Assembly: GCF_019145235.1 (NCBI RefSeq)
Contig: NZ_JAHSTV010000012.1
Coordinates: 62,001-126,000 of the forward strand
DNA from: Pseudomonas farris
Lineage (GTDB): Bacteria > Pseudomonadota > Gammaproteobacteria > Pseudomonadales > Pseudomonadaceae
Reading direction: 5' to 3'
DNA: 64,000 bases
Under the pieces are notes generated by a model. That model was not told where the DNA came from. It was given only the letters and a program-made list of their open reading frames with translations, and did not search any database. Position 1 is the first letter of the stretch, and the number at the start of each line of letters is the position of its first letter. A program made the translations under genes and the position numbers. Positions 1-9,259 of this stretch are shown here, piece after piece.

Positions 1-1442
1 CGTTCGATATCTGGCCGCTGGCATTGCTGGCGGTCGGTTTCTTTTACGCCGGGCTGCGCGAACTGAGCCCCCGCCAGGCCTTGGGCCGTGGCTGGTGTTT
101 CGGTTTCGGCCTGTTTGCCGCAGGCACCAGCTGGATCTACTACAGCATTCACAACTTCGGCGGCGCCTCGGTGCTGCTGGCCGGCTTCTTGATGCTGCTC
201 TTCACCGCCGCAATTGCCTGGTTCTTTGCCCTGCCCGCCTGGATTTGGGCGCGCTGGCTGCGCCGTAACGAAGCGCCGCTGGCCGATGCCTTGGCATTTG
301 CGGCGTTGTGGGTGGGTCAGGAAGCCTTTCGCGGCTGGTTCCTTACCGGTTTCCCATGGCTCTATTCCGGTTATAGCCAGCTCAATGGTCCACTGACCGG
401 GCTCGCGCCGGTCGGCGGAATGTGGCTGATTTCCTTCACCCTGGCCCTGACGGCTGCACTGATCTACAACGCTGCACGATTGGTGCGCACTGGCCGTAAA
501 GGCTTCATCGCTGTCGGCGTGCTACTGCTGGCTGGCCCATGGGTGGCCGGCATGGCGCTCAAGGAACATGCCTGGACCAGCCCGGCGGGCGCCCCCCTGA
601 GCGTCGCGGCGATTCAGGGCAATATCGAACAAAGCATGAAGTGGGACCCCTCGCAGCTCAATGCGCAGTTGGCGCTGTACCGCGATATGAGTTTCAGCTC
701 CAAACGCGTCGACCTGCTGATCTGGCCGGAGACGGCGGTCCCGGTGCTCAAGGAGTCCGCCGAGGGCTACCTGAACATGATGGGAAGCTTCGCCGCCGAG
801 CGTAAATCGGCGCTGATTACCGGCGTACCGATTCGCCAGGAAGTCCATCATGAGAAGCGCTTTTTCAACGGCATTACCGTTGTTGGTGAAGGCGATGGCA
901 CTTATCTGAAGCAGAAACTGGTGCCGTTCGGCGAATACGTTCCATTGCAGGAAGTGTTGCGCGGCCTGATCGCTTTCTTCGACCTGCCGATGTCCGACTT
1001 TGCCCGTGGGCCGGCCGATCAGGCGCTGCTGCAAGCCAAGGGTTATCAGATTGCGCCGTTCATCTGCTACGAAGTGGTCTACCCGGAATTCGCCGCCGGC
1101 CTCGCCGCCCGCAGCGATTTGCTGCTGACCATCAGCAATGACACCTGGTTCGGGACCTCGATCGGCCCTCTGCAACATTTGCAGATGGCACAGATGCGCG
1201 CACTTGAAGCCGGCCGCTGGATGATCCGCGCCACCAACAACGGCGTGACCGGCCTGATCAACCCGTTTGGTCAGATCACTGCGCAGATCCCGCAGTTCGA
1301 ACAAGGCATTCTGTATGGCGAAGTGGTGCCGATGCACAACCTGACGCCGTACCTGCAATGGCGTTCGTGGCCGTTGATCATCGTTTGCGTGTTGTTATTT
1401 GGTTGGGCGCTCGTGGCCAACCGGATGGCGAAAACCGTTTAA
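1..1442 (+). CDS. lnt: Apolipoprotein N-acyltransferase (5' end outside window)
   Basis: Transfers the third acyl chain from a phospholipid to the N-terminal cysteine of apolipoproteins in the inner membrane, the last step of lipoprotein maturation. The frame is open to the left edge with no start inside the window; the first visible residues (FDIWPLALL) correspond to roughly residue 30 of a family protein of about 500 aa, so only a short N-terminus is missing. Several hydrophobic membrane segments precede a periplasmic nitrilase-type domain. The Glu-Lys-Cys catalytic set is visible as LLIWPETAVP, LKQKLVPFGEY and APFICYEVVYPE. A final membrane helix closes the protein. Confidence 0.95.
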   Translation, partial: FDIWPLALLAVGFFYAGLRELSPRQALGRGWCFGFGLFAAGTSWIYYSIHNFGGASVLLAGFLMLLFTAAIAWFFALPAWIWARWLRRNEAPLADALAFAALWVGQEAFRGWFLTGFPWLYSGYSQLNGPLTGLAPVGGMWLISFTLALTAALIYNAARLVRTGRKGFIAVGVLLLAGPWVAGMALKEHAWTSPAGAPLSVAAIQGNIEQSMKWDPSQLNAQLALYRDMSFSSKRVDLLIWPETAVPVLKESAEGYLNMMGSFAAERKSALITGVPIRQEVHHEKRFFNGITVVGEGDGTYLKQKLVPFGEYVPLQEVLRGLIAFFDLPMSDFARGPADQALLQAKGYQIAPFICYEVVYPEFAAGLAARSDLLLTISNDTWFGTSIGPLQHLQMAQMRALEAGRWMIRATNNGVTGLINPFGQITAQIPQFEQGILYGEVVPMHNLTPYLQWRSWPLIIVCVLLFGWALVANRMAKTV

Positions 1443-1444
1443 AA

Positions 1445-1541
1445 GCTTCGCGAGCAAGCCCGCTCCCACATTTGATCCTCTGTGAACACATAATGTGTGA
1501 ACGACAGAGTTTAAATGTGGGAGCGGGCTTGCTCGCGAAGG
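1445..1541. repeat. REPIN (inverted REP pair)
   Basis: Two inverted copies of the Pseudomonas REP motif, with arms starting CTTCGCGAGCAAGCCCGCTC and ending in its complement, sit directly after the lnt stop. The arms can form one long hairpin. Near-identical copies occur at 9152, 29160, 31597 and, diverged, at 22743 and 35624. REPINs are non-autonomous elements mobilised by RAYT transposases; no RAYT gene is in this window. Confidence 0.9.
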
Positions 1542-1560
1542 CGGCGTCACAGGCACGATA

Positions 1561-2340
1561 TCAATCAACCTCAACATCGCCTCGATAAAACAACGAATAC
1601 CCGAGCTGCCCCACCGCCTCGTTCATCAACTGCCCGCTCTGCCAGATCGATTTGAATTCCGGCATCCAGCCGCCCAACGGCCGGGCATTGTCCACGCCTA
1701 AAAACCCCACTGGCGCGGGCACCACCTCAAATCCGGCCTGCCGAAAACTCCAGACCGCTCGCGGCATATGCCAGGCCTGGGTCACGACCACCACCCGCTT
1801 GATCCCCTCCGGCAACAACACCTGGGCGCTGAGTTGCGCGTTTTCCCAGGTCGTGCGGCTGCGCCCTTCCTGCCAGCGCACCGTCACACCAAAATCATCG
1901 AGCAATGAGTCCGCCATCAGCTTCGCTTCGGTAGGTGGCGTGCCGTAATGCAGGCCGCCACTGGTCAGAATCGGCAAGCCGGACGCCTTGGCCAGGCGCG
2001 CGGCATAGCGCTCGCGCCCCAGGCCTACGCCAGTCGGCTGGTCGACGCCCCAGGCCGGATCGCCACGCTCACGCCCTGAACCCAGCACCACGATCGCATC
2101 GGCGCGCTGGCCCAAAGTTGCCCATTCCTCGCGCGCCAGCGGCGGCTCTCGCTCCAGGGCCTTGGCACTCCACTCCACCACCACCGGCAGGCTCATCAAC
2201 CAAAAGCCGCCCACGCCAAGGATGAAACACAACCCCGCCAGCCTCGGCCTTGAGCGGCGCCACCACCAGGCAAGCACCAGCAGTAGCAATAAAATGCCGG
2301 GCGGCAGTAGAAGTTGTTTAATGAAATAACGAAAAGGCAT
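1561..2340 (-). CDS. DUF218 (ElyC/SanA/YdcF) envelope protein
   Basis: A 259-aa protein with two N-terminal hydrophobic helices (about residues 8-55) followed by a DUF218 domain. The diagnostic pattern is present: ADAIVVLGSG, a RYAARLAK/LTSGG segment, and the late motif VVVTQAWHMPRA. The closest named relative by length and layout is ElyC, an inner-membrane factor linked to peptidoglycan and lipid-carrier metabolism in E. coli; the biochemical activity of the family is not settled. It is convergent with lnt, with a REPIN between them. Confidence 0.8.
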   Translation of the reverse strand: MPFRYFIKQLLLPPGILLLLLVLAWWWRRSRPRLAGLCFILGVGGFWLMSLPVVVEWSAKALEREPPLAREEWATLGQRADAIVVLGSGRERGDPAWGVDQPTGVGLGRERYAARLAKASGLPILTSGGLHYGTPPTEAKLMADSLLDDFGVTVRWQEGRSRTTWENAQLSAQVLLPEGIKRVVVVTQAWHMPRAVWSFRQAGFEVVPAPVGFLGVDNARPLGGWMPEFKSIWQSGQLMNEAVGQLGYSLFYRGDVEVD

Positions 2341-2446
2341 CGGGCATCTCCATAGATGCCCGAAGCCTAGGTGGGTTGACGCATTGCGACAACAAATGTG
2401 GAAGGACTTTGCTTCAAAAAACCATAGCCCATGGCTTCAAGTGCCC

Positions 2447-2767
2447 TTACTTGAATTGCAACGACCGGACCTTTACCGCGCCTTTGCCGGGTGCCTTATC
2501 CTTGAGCCAGATGATCTTGGCCGAACGTGGTGCCTCGAGTTGCTTCACTGCTGCTGACAAGCATCCGTGCGTTTCACGTTCACTACGATCCAGATAGGCC
2601 TTGACCAGTTCAAACTCTGCGGGGCTCAAGCCACGCAGTTCCAGCTCCAGGGGACGCTCATCACGCAGCCGTCCGGCTGTTTTGGCCGTATCCAGGGCCA
2701 TCGCGAGACGGTCTATCAGTTTTTCGTACAGCTCCGGTTTTGTAACTTTTTGCTGTGACTCAACCAT
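2447..2767 (-). CDS. Conserved hypothetical protein, 106 aa
   Basis: A small soluble charged protein (starts MVESQQKVTKPELYEKLIDR) with no motif I can name. The N-terminal half is predicted helical, with a YLDRSERETHGCLSAAVKQL segment, and the tail is basic. It lies between the DUF218 gene and divergent leuS, a position where pseudomonads often carry a small conserved gene. Codon use resembles the surrounding core genes, which supports it being real. Function unknown. Confidence 0.6.
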   Translation of the reverse strand: MVESQQKVTKPELYEKLIDRLAMALDTAKTAGRLRDERPLELELRGLSPAEFELVKAYLDRSERETHGCLSAAVKQLEAPRSAKIIWLKDKAPGKGAVKVRSLQFK

Positions 2768-3047
2768 CCATCACCTCATTGAAGATAAGACTCACTCCCC
2801 TTTTAGAGCTTAGCCTCGCTGAAAAAACCGGCTGAGTGCCGCGACCAACGGCCCTCGGAGCGGGTATTGGCCGCCTCCTTGCGTGTAATCAGGGTTTCCC
2901 TCGGTAGAGTGCGGTCATGTATGCTACGGCGCTTCCTGTAACTCCACTTCCAGCTCGTCTGGGCACCGGAACGTCGATTTGGCGTTATCACCGTCCAGCG
3001 TTGCATTGAAGAGGATTAGGCCACCCCTATTCAGTTCAAAAGTAGCC

Positions 3048-5654
3048 ATGCACGAACAATATCAGCCCCGTGAAATCGAAGCCGCCGCCCAGTCGTTCTG
3101 GGACGAGCAAAAGTCCTTTGAAGTCAGTGAACAGCCAGGCAAGGAGACGTTCTACTGCCTGTCGATGTTCCCTTACCCCAGCGGCAAGCTACACATGGGG
3201 CACGTGCGCAACTACACCATCGGCGACGTGATCTCCCGCTATCAGCGCATGCAAGGCAAGAACGTCCTGCAACCCATGGGTTGGGACGCCTTCGGCATGC
3301 CGGCAGAAAACGCCGCGATGAAGAACAACGTAGCGCCCGCCAAGTGGACGTACGAAAACATCGCCTACATGAAATCCCAGCTGCGCAGCCTGGGCCTGGC
3401 GGTGGACTGGTCGCGTGAAGTGACCACCTGCAAGCCGGATTACTACCGCTGGGAACAATGGCTGTTCACCCGCCTGTTCGAAAAAGGCGTGATCTACAAA
3501 AAAAGCGGCACCGTGAACTGGGACCCGGTCGACCAGACCGTTCTGGCCAACGAGCAAGTGATCGACGGTCGCGGCTGGCGTTCCGGCGCGCTGATCGAAA
3601 AGCGCGAAATCCCGATGTACTACTTCAAGATCACCGCCTACGCGGATGAGCTGCTGGAAAGCCTCGACGAACTGACGGGCTGGCCTGAGCAGGTCAAGAC
3701 CATGCAGCGCAACTGGATCGGCAAATCCCGCGGCATGGAAGTGCAGTTCCCGTTCGACGTCGCCTCCATCGGCGAAACCGGCGCACTGAAAGTATTCACC
3801 ACCCGTCCGGACACCCTGATGGGCGCAACCTACGTTGCGGTGGCCGCCGAACACCATTTGGCTGCCCTGGCCGCGCAGAACAACCCTGAGCTGCAAGCGT
3901 TCATCGCTGAATGCAAGGGCGGCAGCGTCGCCGAAGCCGACGTCGCCACGCAAGAGAAAAAAGGTCTGCCGACCTCGCTGTTCGTCGAGCATCCGCTGAC
4001 CGGTGAGAAACTCCCGGTATGGGTCGCCAACTACGTGCTGATGCATTACGGCGATGGCGCGGTGATGGCTGTTCCGGCTCACGATGAACGTGATTTCGAG
4101 TTCGCCACCAAGTACAACCTGCCGATCAAATCCGTGGTGCGCACAAGTTCTGGTGACACCAACCCGGCCCCTTGGCAGGATGCGTACGGCGAGCACGGCA
4201 CGCTGATCAACTCCGGCGAATTCGACGGCCTCGACTTCGCAGGCGCCTTCGACGCCATAGAAGTGGCGCTGATCAAGAAAAACCTCGGCGCCTCGCGCAC
4301 CCAGTTCCGCCTGCGTGACTGGGGCATCAGCCGCCAGCGCTACTGGGGCTGCCCGATCCCGATCATCCACTGCGACACCTGCGGTGATGTGCCGGTCCCG
4401 GAAGATCAATTGCCTGTGGTATTGCCGGAAGACGTCGTACCGGACGGTGCCGGTTCGCCGCTGGCGCGCATGCCCGAATTCTACGAGTGCACCTGCCCGA
4501 AATGCGGCGCTGCGGCCAAGCGTGAAACCGACACCATGGACACCTTCGTCGAGTCCTCGTGGTACTACGCTCGCTACGCCTCGCCACACTATGAAGGTGG
4601 TCTGGTGGAAAAAGCGGCTGCCGACCATTGGTTGCCAGTGGATCAGTACATCGGCGGCATCGAACACGCCATTCTTCATCTGCTCTACGCGCGCTTCTTC
4701 CACAAGCTGATGCGCGACGAAGGCCTGGTGAGCTCCAACGAGCCGTTCAAGAACCTGCTGACTCAGGGCATGGTGATCGCCGAGACTTACTATCGTCGCG
4801 AAACCAATGGTGCTTACACATGGTTCAACCCGGCGGACGTCGAACTCGAACGCGACAGCAAGGCCAAGGTCATTAGCGCCAAGCTGATCGCTGACGGCCT
4901 GCCGGTGGAAATCGGTGGCACCGAGAAGATGGCCAAGTCGAAAAACAACGGCGTTGACCCACAGTCGATGATTGACCAGTTCGGCGCAGACACCTGCCGC
5001 CTGTTCATGATGTTCGCCTCGCCACCTGACATGAGCGCGGAATGGTCCGACTCCGGAGTAGAGGGTTCGCACCGCTTCCTCAAACGCGTCTGGCGTCTGG
5101 CTCAAGCGCACGTCACTCAGGGCCTTCCGGGCAAACTGGACGTCGCCAGCCTGAACGACGAGCAGAAAGCCATTCGCCGTTCGATCCACCAGGCCATCAA
5201 GCAGGCCAGCCACGACGTCGGCCAGAACCACAAATTCAACACCGCCATCGCCCAAGTGATGACGCTGATGAACGTGCTGGAAAAAGCCGAGCAAGGCATC
5301 GAACAGGATCGCGCACTGATTCACGAAGGTCTGGAAACCGTAGTCCTGCTGCTGGCACCGATCACCCCGCACATCAGCCACGAACTGTGGCATCGACTGG
5401 GCCATGCTGACCCGGTAATCGATGCCGATTGGCCGGTACTAGACGAAAACGCCCTGGTGCAGGACAGCCTGCAGCTTGTCATTCAAGTGAATGGCAAACT
5501 GCGCGGCCACCTCGAAATGCCGGCCAGTGCCAGCCGCGAAGAAGTCGAAGCTGCCGCACGGGCCAACGAAAACGTCCTGCGCTTCGTCGATGGCCTGACT
5601 ATTCGCAAAGTGATCGTAGTGCCCGGGAAACTGGTCAATATCGTCGCCAGCTAA
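3048..5654 (+). CDS. leuS: Leucyl-tRNA synthetase
   Basis: Charges tRNA-Leu with leucine in the cytoplasm. The protein is 868 aa, the expected family length. The class I signature HMGH is at residues 49-52, and the KMSKS-type loop reads KMAKSKNNG near residue 627. The CP1 editing domain lies between them, with the threonine-rich TTRPDTLMG motif, and the C-terminal anticodon-binding and tail regions end in VIVVPGKLVNIV. The frame stays open upstream, but the start at 3048 (MHEQYQPREIE) aligns with the conserved family N-terminus. It probably heads an operon with lptE and holA. Confidence 0.98.
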   Translation: MHEQYQPREIEAAAQSFWDEQKSFEVSEQPGKETFYCLSMFPYPSGKLHMGHVRNYTIGDVISRYQRMQGKNVLQPMGWDAFGMPAENAAMKNNVAPAKWTYENIAYMKSQLRSLGLAVDWSREVTTCKPDYYRWEQWLFTRLFEKGVIYKKSGTVNWDPVDQTVLANEQVIDGRGWRSGALIEKREIPMYYFKITAYADELLESLDELTGWPEQVKTMQRNWIGKSRGMEVQFPFDVASIGETGALKVFTTRPDTLMGATYVAVAAEHHLAALAAQNNPELQAFIAECKGGSVAEADVATQEKKGLPTSLFVEHPLTGEKLPVWVANYVLMHYGDGAVMAVPAHDERDFEFATKYNLPIKSVVRTSSGDTNPAPWQDAYGEHGTLINSGEFDGLDFAGAFDAIEVALIKKNLGASRTQFRLRDWGISRQRYWGCPIPIIHCDTCGDVPVPEDQLPVVLPEDVVPDGAGSPLARMPEFYECTCPKCGAAAKRETDTMDTFVESSWYYARYASPHYEGGLVEKAAADHWLPVDQYIGGIEHAILHLLYARFFHKLMRDEGLVSSNEPFKNLLTQGMVIAETYYRRETNGAYTWFNPADVELERDSKAKVISAKLIADGLPVEIGGTEKMAKSKNNGVDPQSMIDQFGADTCRLFMMFASPPDMSAEWSDSGVEGSHRFLKRVWRLAQAHVTQGLPGKLDVASLNDEQKAIRRSIHQAIKQASHDVGQNHKFNTAIAQVMTLMNVLEKAEQGIEQDRALIHEGLETVVLLLAPITPHISHELWHRLGHADPVIDADWPVLDENALVQDSLQLVIQVNGKLRGHLEMPASASREEVEAAARANENVLRFVDGLTIRKVIVVPGKLVNIVAS

Positions 5655-5743
5655 ATTGGATCGGGCGCCAGGTCATGCCTGGCGCCGAGTAAAACCTTTC
5701 GGGCCGCTTGACCGGCCCACATGGTTTCAAGGGGAGCAACAAG

Positions 5744-6349
5744 ATGATCAAACGCAATTTGCTGGTGATGGGCCTTGCAGTCCTGCTGAGCGCCTGCGGT
5801 TTCCAGCTGCGCGGCACCGGCACCACTGAACTGGCAATCAAGGAACTCGATCTGAGTGCCCGTAATGCCTACGGCGAAACCGTGACGCAACTGCGTCAGG
5901 TGCTGGAAAGCAGTGGCGTCAAGGTCTACAGCGGCGCGCCTTACAAGCTGTTTCTGGCCGATGAGCAGGAAAGCCAGCGCATCCTCAGTTACGCGGGCGC
6001 CGGTCGTACTGGCGAGTACCAGATGAGCACGGTGCTGAGCTACGACATCCGGGGTCAGGGCAACCTGCAACTGCTGAGCGACAAGCTCGAAGTACAGAAA
6101 GTCTTCATTCATGATGGCAACAACCTGGTGGGCTCCGACCAGGAAGCCAACGATGCCCGCAAGGAAATGCGTCGTGAGCTGATTCAACGCATGATGCTGC
6201 GCCTGCAACAGCTGACCCCGACGCAGTTGGAACAGCTGCAACAGACCGCTGACGCCAGGGCCAAGGCTGAAGCCGACGCACTGGAGGCGGCGCAGAAGGC
6301 TGAAGCGCAGACGCCGCGTCAGTCGCCTGTCGAACTGCCGCAGCAATAA
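5744..6349 (+). CDS. lptE: LPS-assembly lipoprotein LptE
   Basis: An outer-membrane lipoprotein that plugs the LptD barrel and helps place lipopolysaccharide in the outer leaflet. The 201-aa protein begins with a lipoprotein signal whose lipobox LLSAC puts the lipidated cysteine at residue 18, followed by the conserved CGFQLRGTG. The start at 5744 is preceded by a good ribosome-binding site (AGGGGAG); an upstream in-frame codon is not needed. The C-terminal 40 residues are a Gln/Ala-rich charged tail typical of Pseudomonas LptE. It sits between leuS and holA. Confidence 0.95.
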   Translation: MIKRNLLVMGLAVLLSACGFQLRGTGTTELAIKELDLSARNAYGETVTQLRQVLESSGVKVYSGAPYKLFLADEQESQRILSYAGAGRTGEYQMSTVLSYDIRGQGNLQLLSDKLEVQKVFIHDGNNLVGSDQEANDARKEMRRELIQRMMLRLQQLTPTQLEQLQQTADARAKAEADALEAAQKAEAQTPRQSPVELPQQ

Positions 6350-6354
6350 GCCTT

Positions 6355-6376
6355 ACGGGGCGCTCAGGCGCCCCGT
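6355..6376 (+). terminator. Hairpin between lptE and holA
   Basis: A perfect 9-bp stem (ACGGGGCGC / GCGCCCCGT, loop TCAG) follows the lptE stop by 5 nt and is followed by a T-rich but interrupted stretch (TTGCCTCTTCTT). It may be a weak terminator or attenuating hairpin. It ends only 12 nt before the holA start and occupies the place where a ribosome-binding site would be expected. Confidence 0.5.
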
Positions 6377-6388
6377 TTGCCTCTTCTT

Positions 6389-7426
6389 ATGAAACTCGCC
6401 CCCGCCCAACTCGGTAAACACCTGCAAGGCGCCCTCGCGCCGGTTTACGTCATCAGTGGCGATGACCCACTGCTGTGTCAGGAAGCCGCCGACGCCATTC
6501 GTGCGGCTGCCCGCCAGCAAGGTTTCGATGAACGCCAGGTCTTTGCCGCCGACGCCAGTTTCGACTGGGGTACGCTACTGCAGGCCGGCGCCAGCATGTC
6601 GCTGTTCGCCGAAAAGCGTCTTCTGGAACTGCGTCTGCCCTCCGGCAAACCCGGAGACAAAGGCGCCGCGGCATTCATTGAGTATTGCTCGCGCCCAGCC
6701 GAAGACACGGTGCTATTGATCAGCCTGCCCAAGCTTGACGGCAGCGCGCAGAAGACCAAGTGGGGCAAGGCACTGATCGAAGGTCCGCAAACCCAGTTCG
6801 TGCAGATCTGGCCCGTGGACACCAACCAGTTACCGAGCTGGATCCGTCAACGCCTGTCCCAGGCCGGGCTTTCCGCCACTCAGGACGCCGTCGAACTGAT
6901 CGCCGCTCGAGTCGAAGGCAACCTGCTGGCCGCCGCCCAGGAAATCGAAAAGCTCAAGCTGATGGCCGAGGGTGGCCAGATCACCGTCGAAACCGTGCAG
7001 GCGGCGGTGGCCGACAGCGCGCGTTTCGATGTCTTCGGCCTGACCGATGCAATCCTTAATGGCGAAGCGGCTCACGCCCTGCGCATGCTCGAAGGATTGC
7101 GTGGCGAAGGTGTCGAACCGCCGGTGATTCTCTGGGCGCTGGCCCGGGAGCTGCGTCTGCTGGCCAACCTGTCGCTGCAATACAGCCAGGGCGTGCCGCT
7201 GGACAAAGCCTTCAGCCAGGCCCGACCGCCGATCTGGGACAAACGCAAACCGCTGATGAGCAAGGCGCTGCAACGCTACTCGGCGCAACGCTGGGCACAA
7301 TTGCTGCTCGAAGCCCAGCGCATTGACGCGCAGATCAAAGGCCAGGCGGCGGGTTCACCGTGGATGAGCCTGAGTCGGTTGACGCTGTTGATGGCCGGAC
7401 AGAGATTGTCGTTGCCTGCCGAGTAA
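6389..7426 (+). CDS. holA: DNA polymerase III subunit delta
   Basis: The clamp-loader delta subunit, which opens the beta sliding clamp during replication. The 345-aa protein begins MKLAPAQLGKHL, includes the conserved VYVISGDDPLL near the N-terminus, and has the AAA-like delta fold and C-terminal collar domain expected for HolA. The ATG at 6389 is preferred to a TTG 12 nt upstream because it matches the family N-terminus. There is no obvious Shine-Dalgarno: a hairpin occupies the upstream 30 nt. Confidence 0.95.
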   Translation: MKLAPAQLGKHLQGALAPVYVISGDDPLLCQEAADAIRAAARQQGFDERQVFAADASFDWGTLLQAGASMSLFAEKRLLELRLPSGKPGDKGAAAFIEYCSRPAEDTVLLISLPKLDGSAQKTKWGKALIEGPQTQFVQIWPVDTNQLPSWIRQRLSQAGLSATQDAVELIAARVEGNLLAAAQEIEKLKLMAEGGQITVETVQAAVADSARFDVFGLTDAILNGEAAHALRMLEGLRGEGVEPPVILWALARELRLLANLSLQYSQGVPLDKAFSQARPPIWDKRKPLMSKALQRYSAQRWAQLLLEAQRIDAQIKGQAAGSPWMSLSRLTLLMAGQRLSLPAE

Positions 7427-7431
7427 GGCTG

Positions 7432-7463
7432 TTGTGGCGAGGGGGCTTGCCCCCTCGCCACAA
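7432..7463. repeat. Perfect 14-bp palindromic hairpin
   Basis: TTGTGGCGAGGGGG and its exact complement flank a CTTG loop just after the holA stop. This short palindrome recurs, often as split halves, at 33649, 40078 and 43540, so it is a second REP-like family in this genome. At this position it could also act as a terminator for holA; the downstream strand has only five A residues. Confidence 0.75.
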
Positions 7464-7580
7464 AAACCAACCTCACTACAAAGAATGTCGAAAGGTCCTA
7501 CACAATGTAGGGACTAGACAGAATCCCTACTTCGGCAGATTATTCCCCCCGCAAAACCCACTCACTTGCGAGAGATCATC

Positions 7581-7745
7581 ATGAGCAAAAAGCCATCCAA
7601 AAATGGCCCAAACAAGGCCAAATCCATCATCGCCCAGCCACTGTTCCGCAGCCGTCAGGAACGAGCCGGCAAGGGCAAAGGCAGCTACCGCCGCGAAGCC
7701 TTCCAGTCTAATAGCTGGGAGGCTTCTTACTTTCTGGCGGCCTGA
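7581..7745 (+). CDS. arfA: Alternative ribosome-rescue factor A
   Basis: A 54-aa protein that recruits RF2 to ribosomes stalled on mRNAs lacking a stop codon, the backup to tmRNA. The conserved core is clear: PLFRSRQERAGKGKGSY followed by WEAS, the family signature. The start ATG follows a GCGAGAGATCATC leader. The C-terminal tail beyond WEAS is very short (YFLAA), whereas the full-length E. coli frame has a longer hydrophobic tail. A hairpin overlaps the 3' end and stop codon (see next entry). Confidence 0.92.
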   Translation: MSKKPSKNGPNKAKSIIAQPLFRSRQERAGKGKGSYRREAFQSNSWEASYFLAA

Positions 7746-7755
7746 AAGGCAAGCC
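7721..7755 (+). promoter_or_regulatory. Imperfect hairpin over the arfA stop codon
   Basis: The mRNA can fold through GGCTT/AAGCC and CTTTC/GAAAG plus a short GG/CC top, so the stem covers the last arfA codons and the TGA. In E. coli, arfA is made from mRNA truncated within a hairpin, making it a tmRNA target and a backup only when tmRNA fails. The same logic is plausible here, but the stem is interrupted and has no T-run. Confidence 0.4.
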
Positions 7756-7807
7756 ATCGCTCAACATGTTAAGGTCTGCACCTGATTCGTATCCTCTGGA
7801 CCTGTGC

Positions 7808-9130
7808 ATGCCCCTTTGTCTTTCCCGTCGTTGGCCTCTTCGCCAACTGATAGCTGCCTCCAGCCTCGTTCTGCTTGTCGCCTGCGCGGAAAAACCCACT
7901 GCCGCCGACGCCCAACCGCTTCAGACCCGGACCGTTGCGACGGCCCCTGCGGTCATTCCGCCGGTGGTTCCAACCGGTGAAAATCTCGATATCCAGCCTA
8001 CCCAGACCTTTGCCGAATGGCAGGCGGGTTTCCGTAAAGACGCCCTCGCCGCCGGTGTTCGCGCCGACCTGTTCGATCGTGCTTTTGCCAATGTCAGCAT
8101 GGACGACAGCGTGATCCGTGCCGATCGCAGCCAACCGGAATTTACTCGCCCGGTGTGGGAATACCTCGATGGCGCGCTGTCGCCGTTGCGGGTGCGCAAA
8201 GGTCAGGCACTGGTCAGCCAGTACGCCGACATCCTGCAAAGCATCGAGCAACGCTACGGCGTCGACCGTCAGGCATTGGTCGCGGTGTGGGGCATGGAAA
8301 GTAACTTCGGTCAGTTCCAGGGCACCAAGTCGGTGATCAATTCCCTGGCGACCCTGGCTTATGAAGGTCGACGTCCAGGCTTTGCCCATGCGCAATTGAT
8401 CGCTGCCCTGCAAATCCTGCAACAGGGCGATATCGAACCTGAGAAAATGCTCGGCTCCTGGGCCGGCGCCATGGGCCAGACCCAGTTCATTCCGACCACC
8501 TACAATACCCACGCTGTGGACTTCGACGGCGATGGCCGCCGCGATATCTGGAACAGCTCCGCAGATGCATTGGCCTCGACCGCGCACTACCTGCAAAGCT
8601 CCGGCTGGCAGAAAGGCCAGCCCTGGGGCTTCGAAGCGCAATTGCCGAGCGGCTTCAATTACGCCCTGGCCGATGGCACGATTCGCAAGAGCGTTGCCGA
8701 GTGGCGGCAACTGGGGGTGACCCTGCCCAATGGCGGCCAGGTTCCAGCAGGTTCCGAACACCTGTCGGCCGCCCTGCTGCTGCCGGCAGGCTATCGCGGC
8801 CCGGCGTTCCTGGTCCTCGATAACTTCCGCGCGATTCTCAAGTACAACAACTCTTCGTCCTACGCCTTGGCCGTGAGCCTGCTGTCCGAGCGCTTCAATG
8901 GCGGCGGTTTGATCAGCGGTCTATGGCCGAAAGATGACTTGCCGCTGAGCCGTACCGAGCGAATCGAACTGCAAAACCTGCTGAGCGCCCAGAACTACGA
9001 CGCAGGGACCGCCGACGGGATTATCGGCGCCAATACCCGCAAAGCGATCCGCAGCGCCCAGCAGTCGTTTGGCTGGCCGGCGGATGGTTATCCGACGCAC
9101 AAGTTGCTGGAAGGGTTGCGTAGCCGATAG
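7808..9130 (+). CDS. MltB-family lytic transglycosylase with peptidoglycan-binding domain
   Basis: A 440-aa murein-cleaving lipoprotein. The lipobox LLVAC puts the lipidated cysteine at residue 26. The SLT-like catalytic domain (MltB type) includes the acidic catalytic motif VWGMESNFG, then GAMGQTQFIPTTY and a VDFDGDGRRDIW calcium-loop-like segment. A C-terminal PG_binding_1 domain (YDAGTADGIIGANTRKAIRS) is added, which true MltB lacks. It resembles P. aeruginosa SltB3 (PA3992) in position and layout. The start at 7808 is chosen because the signal peptide begins there. Confidence 0.9.
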   Translation: MPLCLSRRWPLRQLIAASSLVLLVACAEKPTAADAQPLQTRTVATAPAVIPPVVPTGENLDIQPTQTFAEWQAGFRKDALAAGVRADLFDRAFANVSMDDSVIRADRSQPEFTRPVWEYLDGALSPLRVRKGQALVSQYADILQSIEQRYGVDRQALVAVWGMESNFGQFQGTKSVINSLATLAYEGRRPGFAHAQLIAALQILQQGDIEPEKMLGSWAGAMGQTQFIPTTYNTHAVDFDGDGRRDIWNSSADALASTAHYLQSSGWQKGQPWGFEAQLPSGFNYALADGTIRKSVAEWRQLGVTLPNGGQVPAGSEHLSAALLLPAGYRGPAFLVLDNFRAILKYNNSSSYALAVSLLSERFNGGGLISGLWPKDDLPLSRTERIELQNLLSAQNYDAGTADGIIGANTRKAIRSAQQSFGWPADGYPTHKLLEGLRSR

Positions 9131-9151
9131 TAAGACGAATGGCTGATACCG

Positions 9152-9237
9152 CTTTCGCGAGCAAGCCCGCTCCCACATTCGACCGCATTTTCATGAAAGA
9201 ACTCGGTCAACTGTGGGAGCGGGCTTGCTCGCGAAGA
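9152..9237. repeat. REPIN
   Basis: An inverted pair of the GCGGGCTTGCTCGCG REP motif with about 35 nt of spacer, lying between two convergent genes (transglycosylase and ldcA). Same family as the element after lnt. Confidence 0.9.
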
Positions 9238-9259
9238 CTGACTGTCAGGCGATGAATTC

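Noticed and set aside
2803..3006. A 67-codon minus-strand frame upstream of leuS
   Set aside because: Basic, low-complexity translation with no ribosome-binding site; it occupies the likely leuS promoter region.
3189..5405. A 738-codon open frame on the minus strand opposite leuS
   Set aside because: It mirrors the codon pattern of leuS in GC-rich DNA and shows no protein motif; leuS itself is unmistakable.
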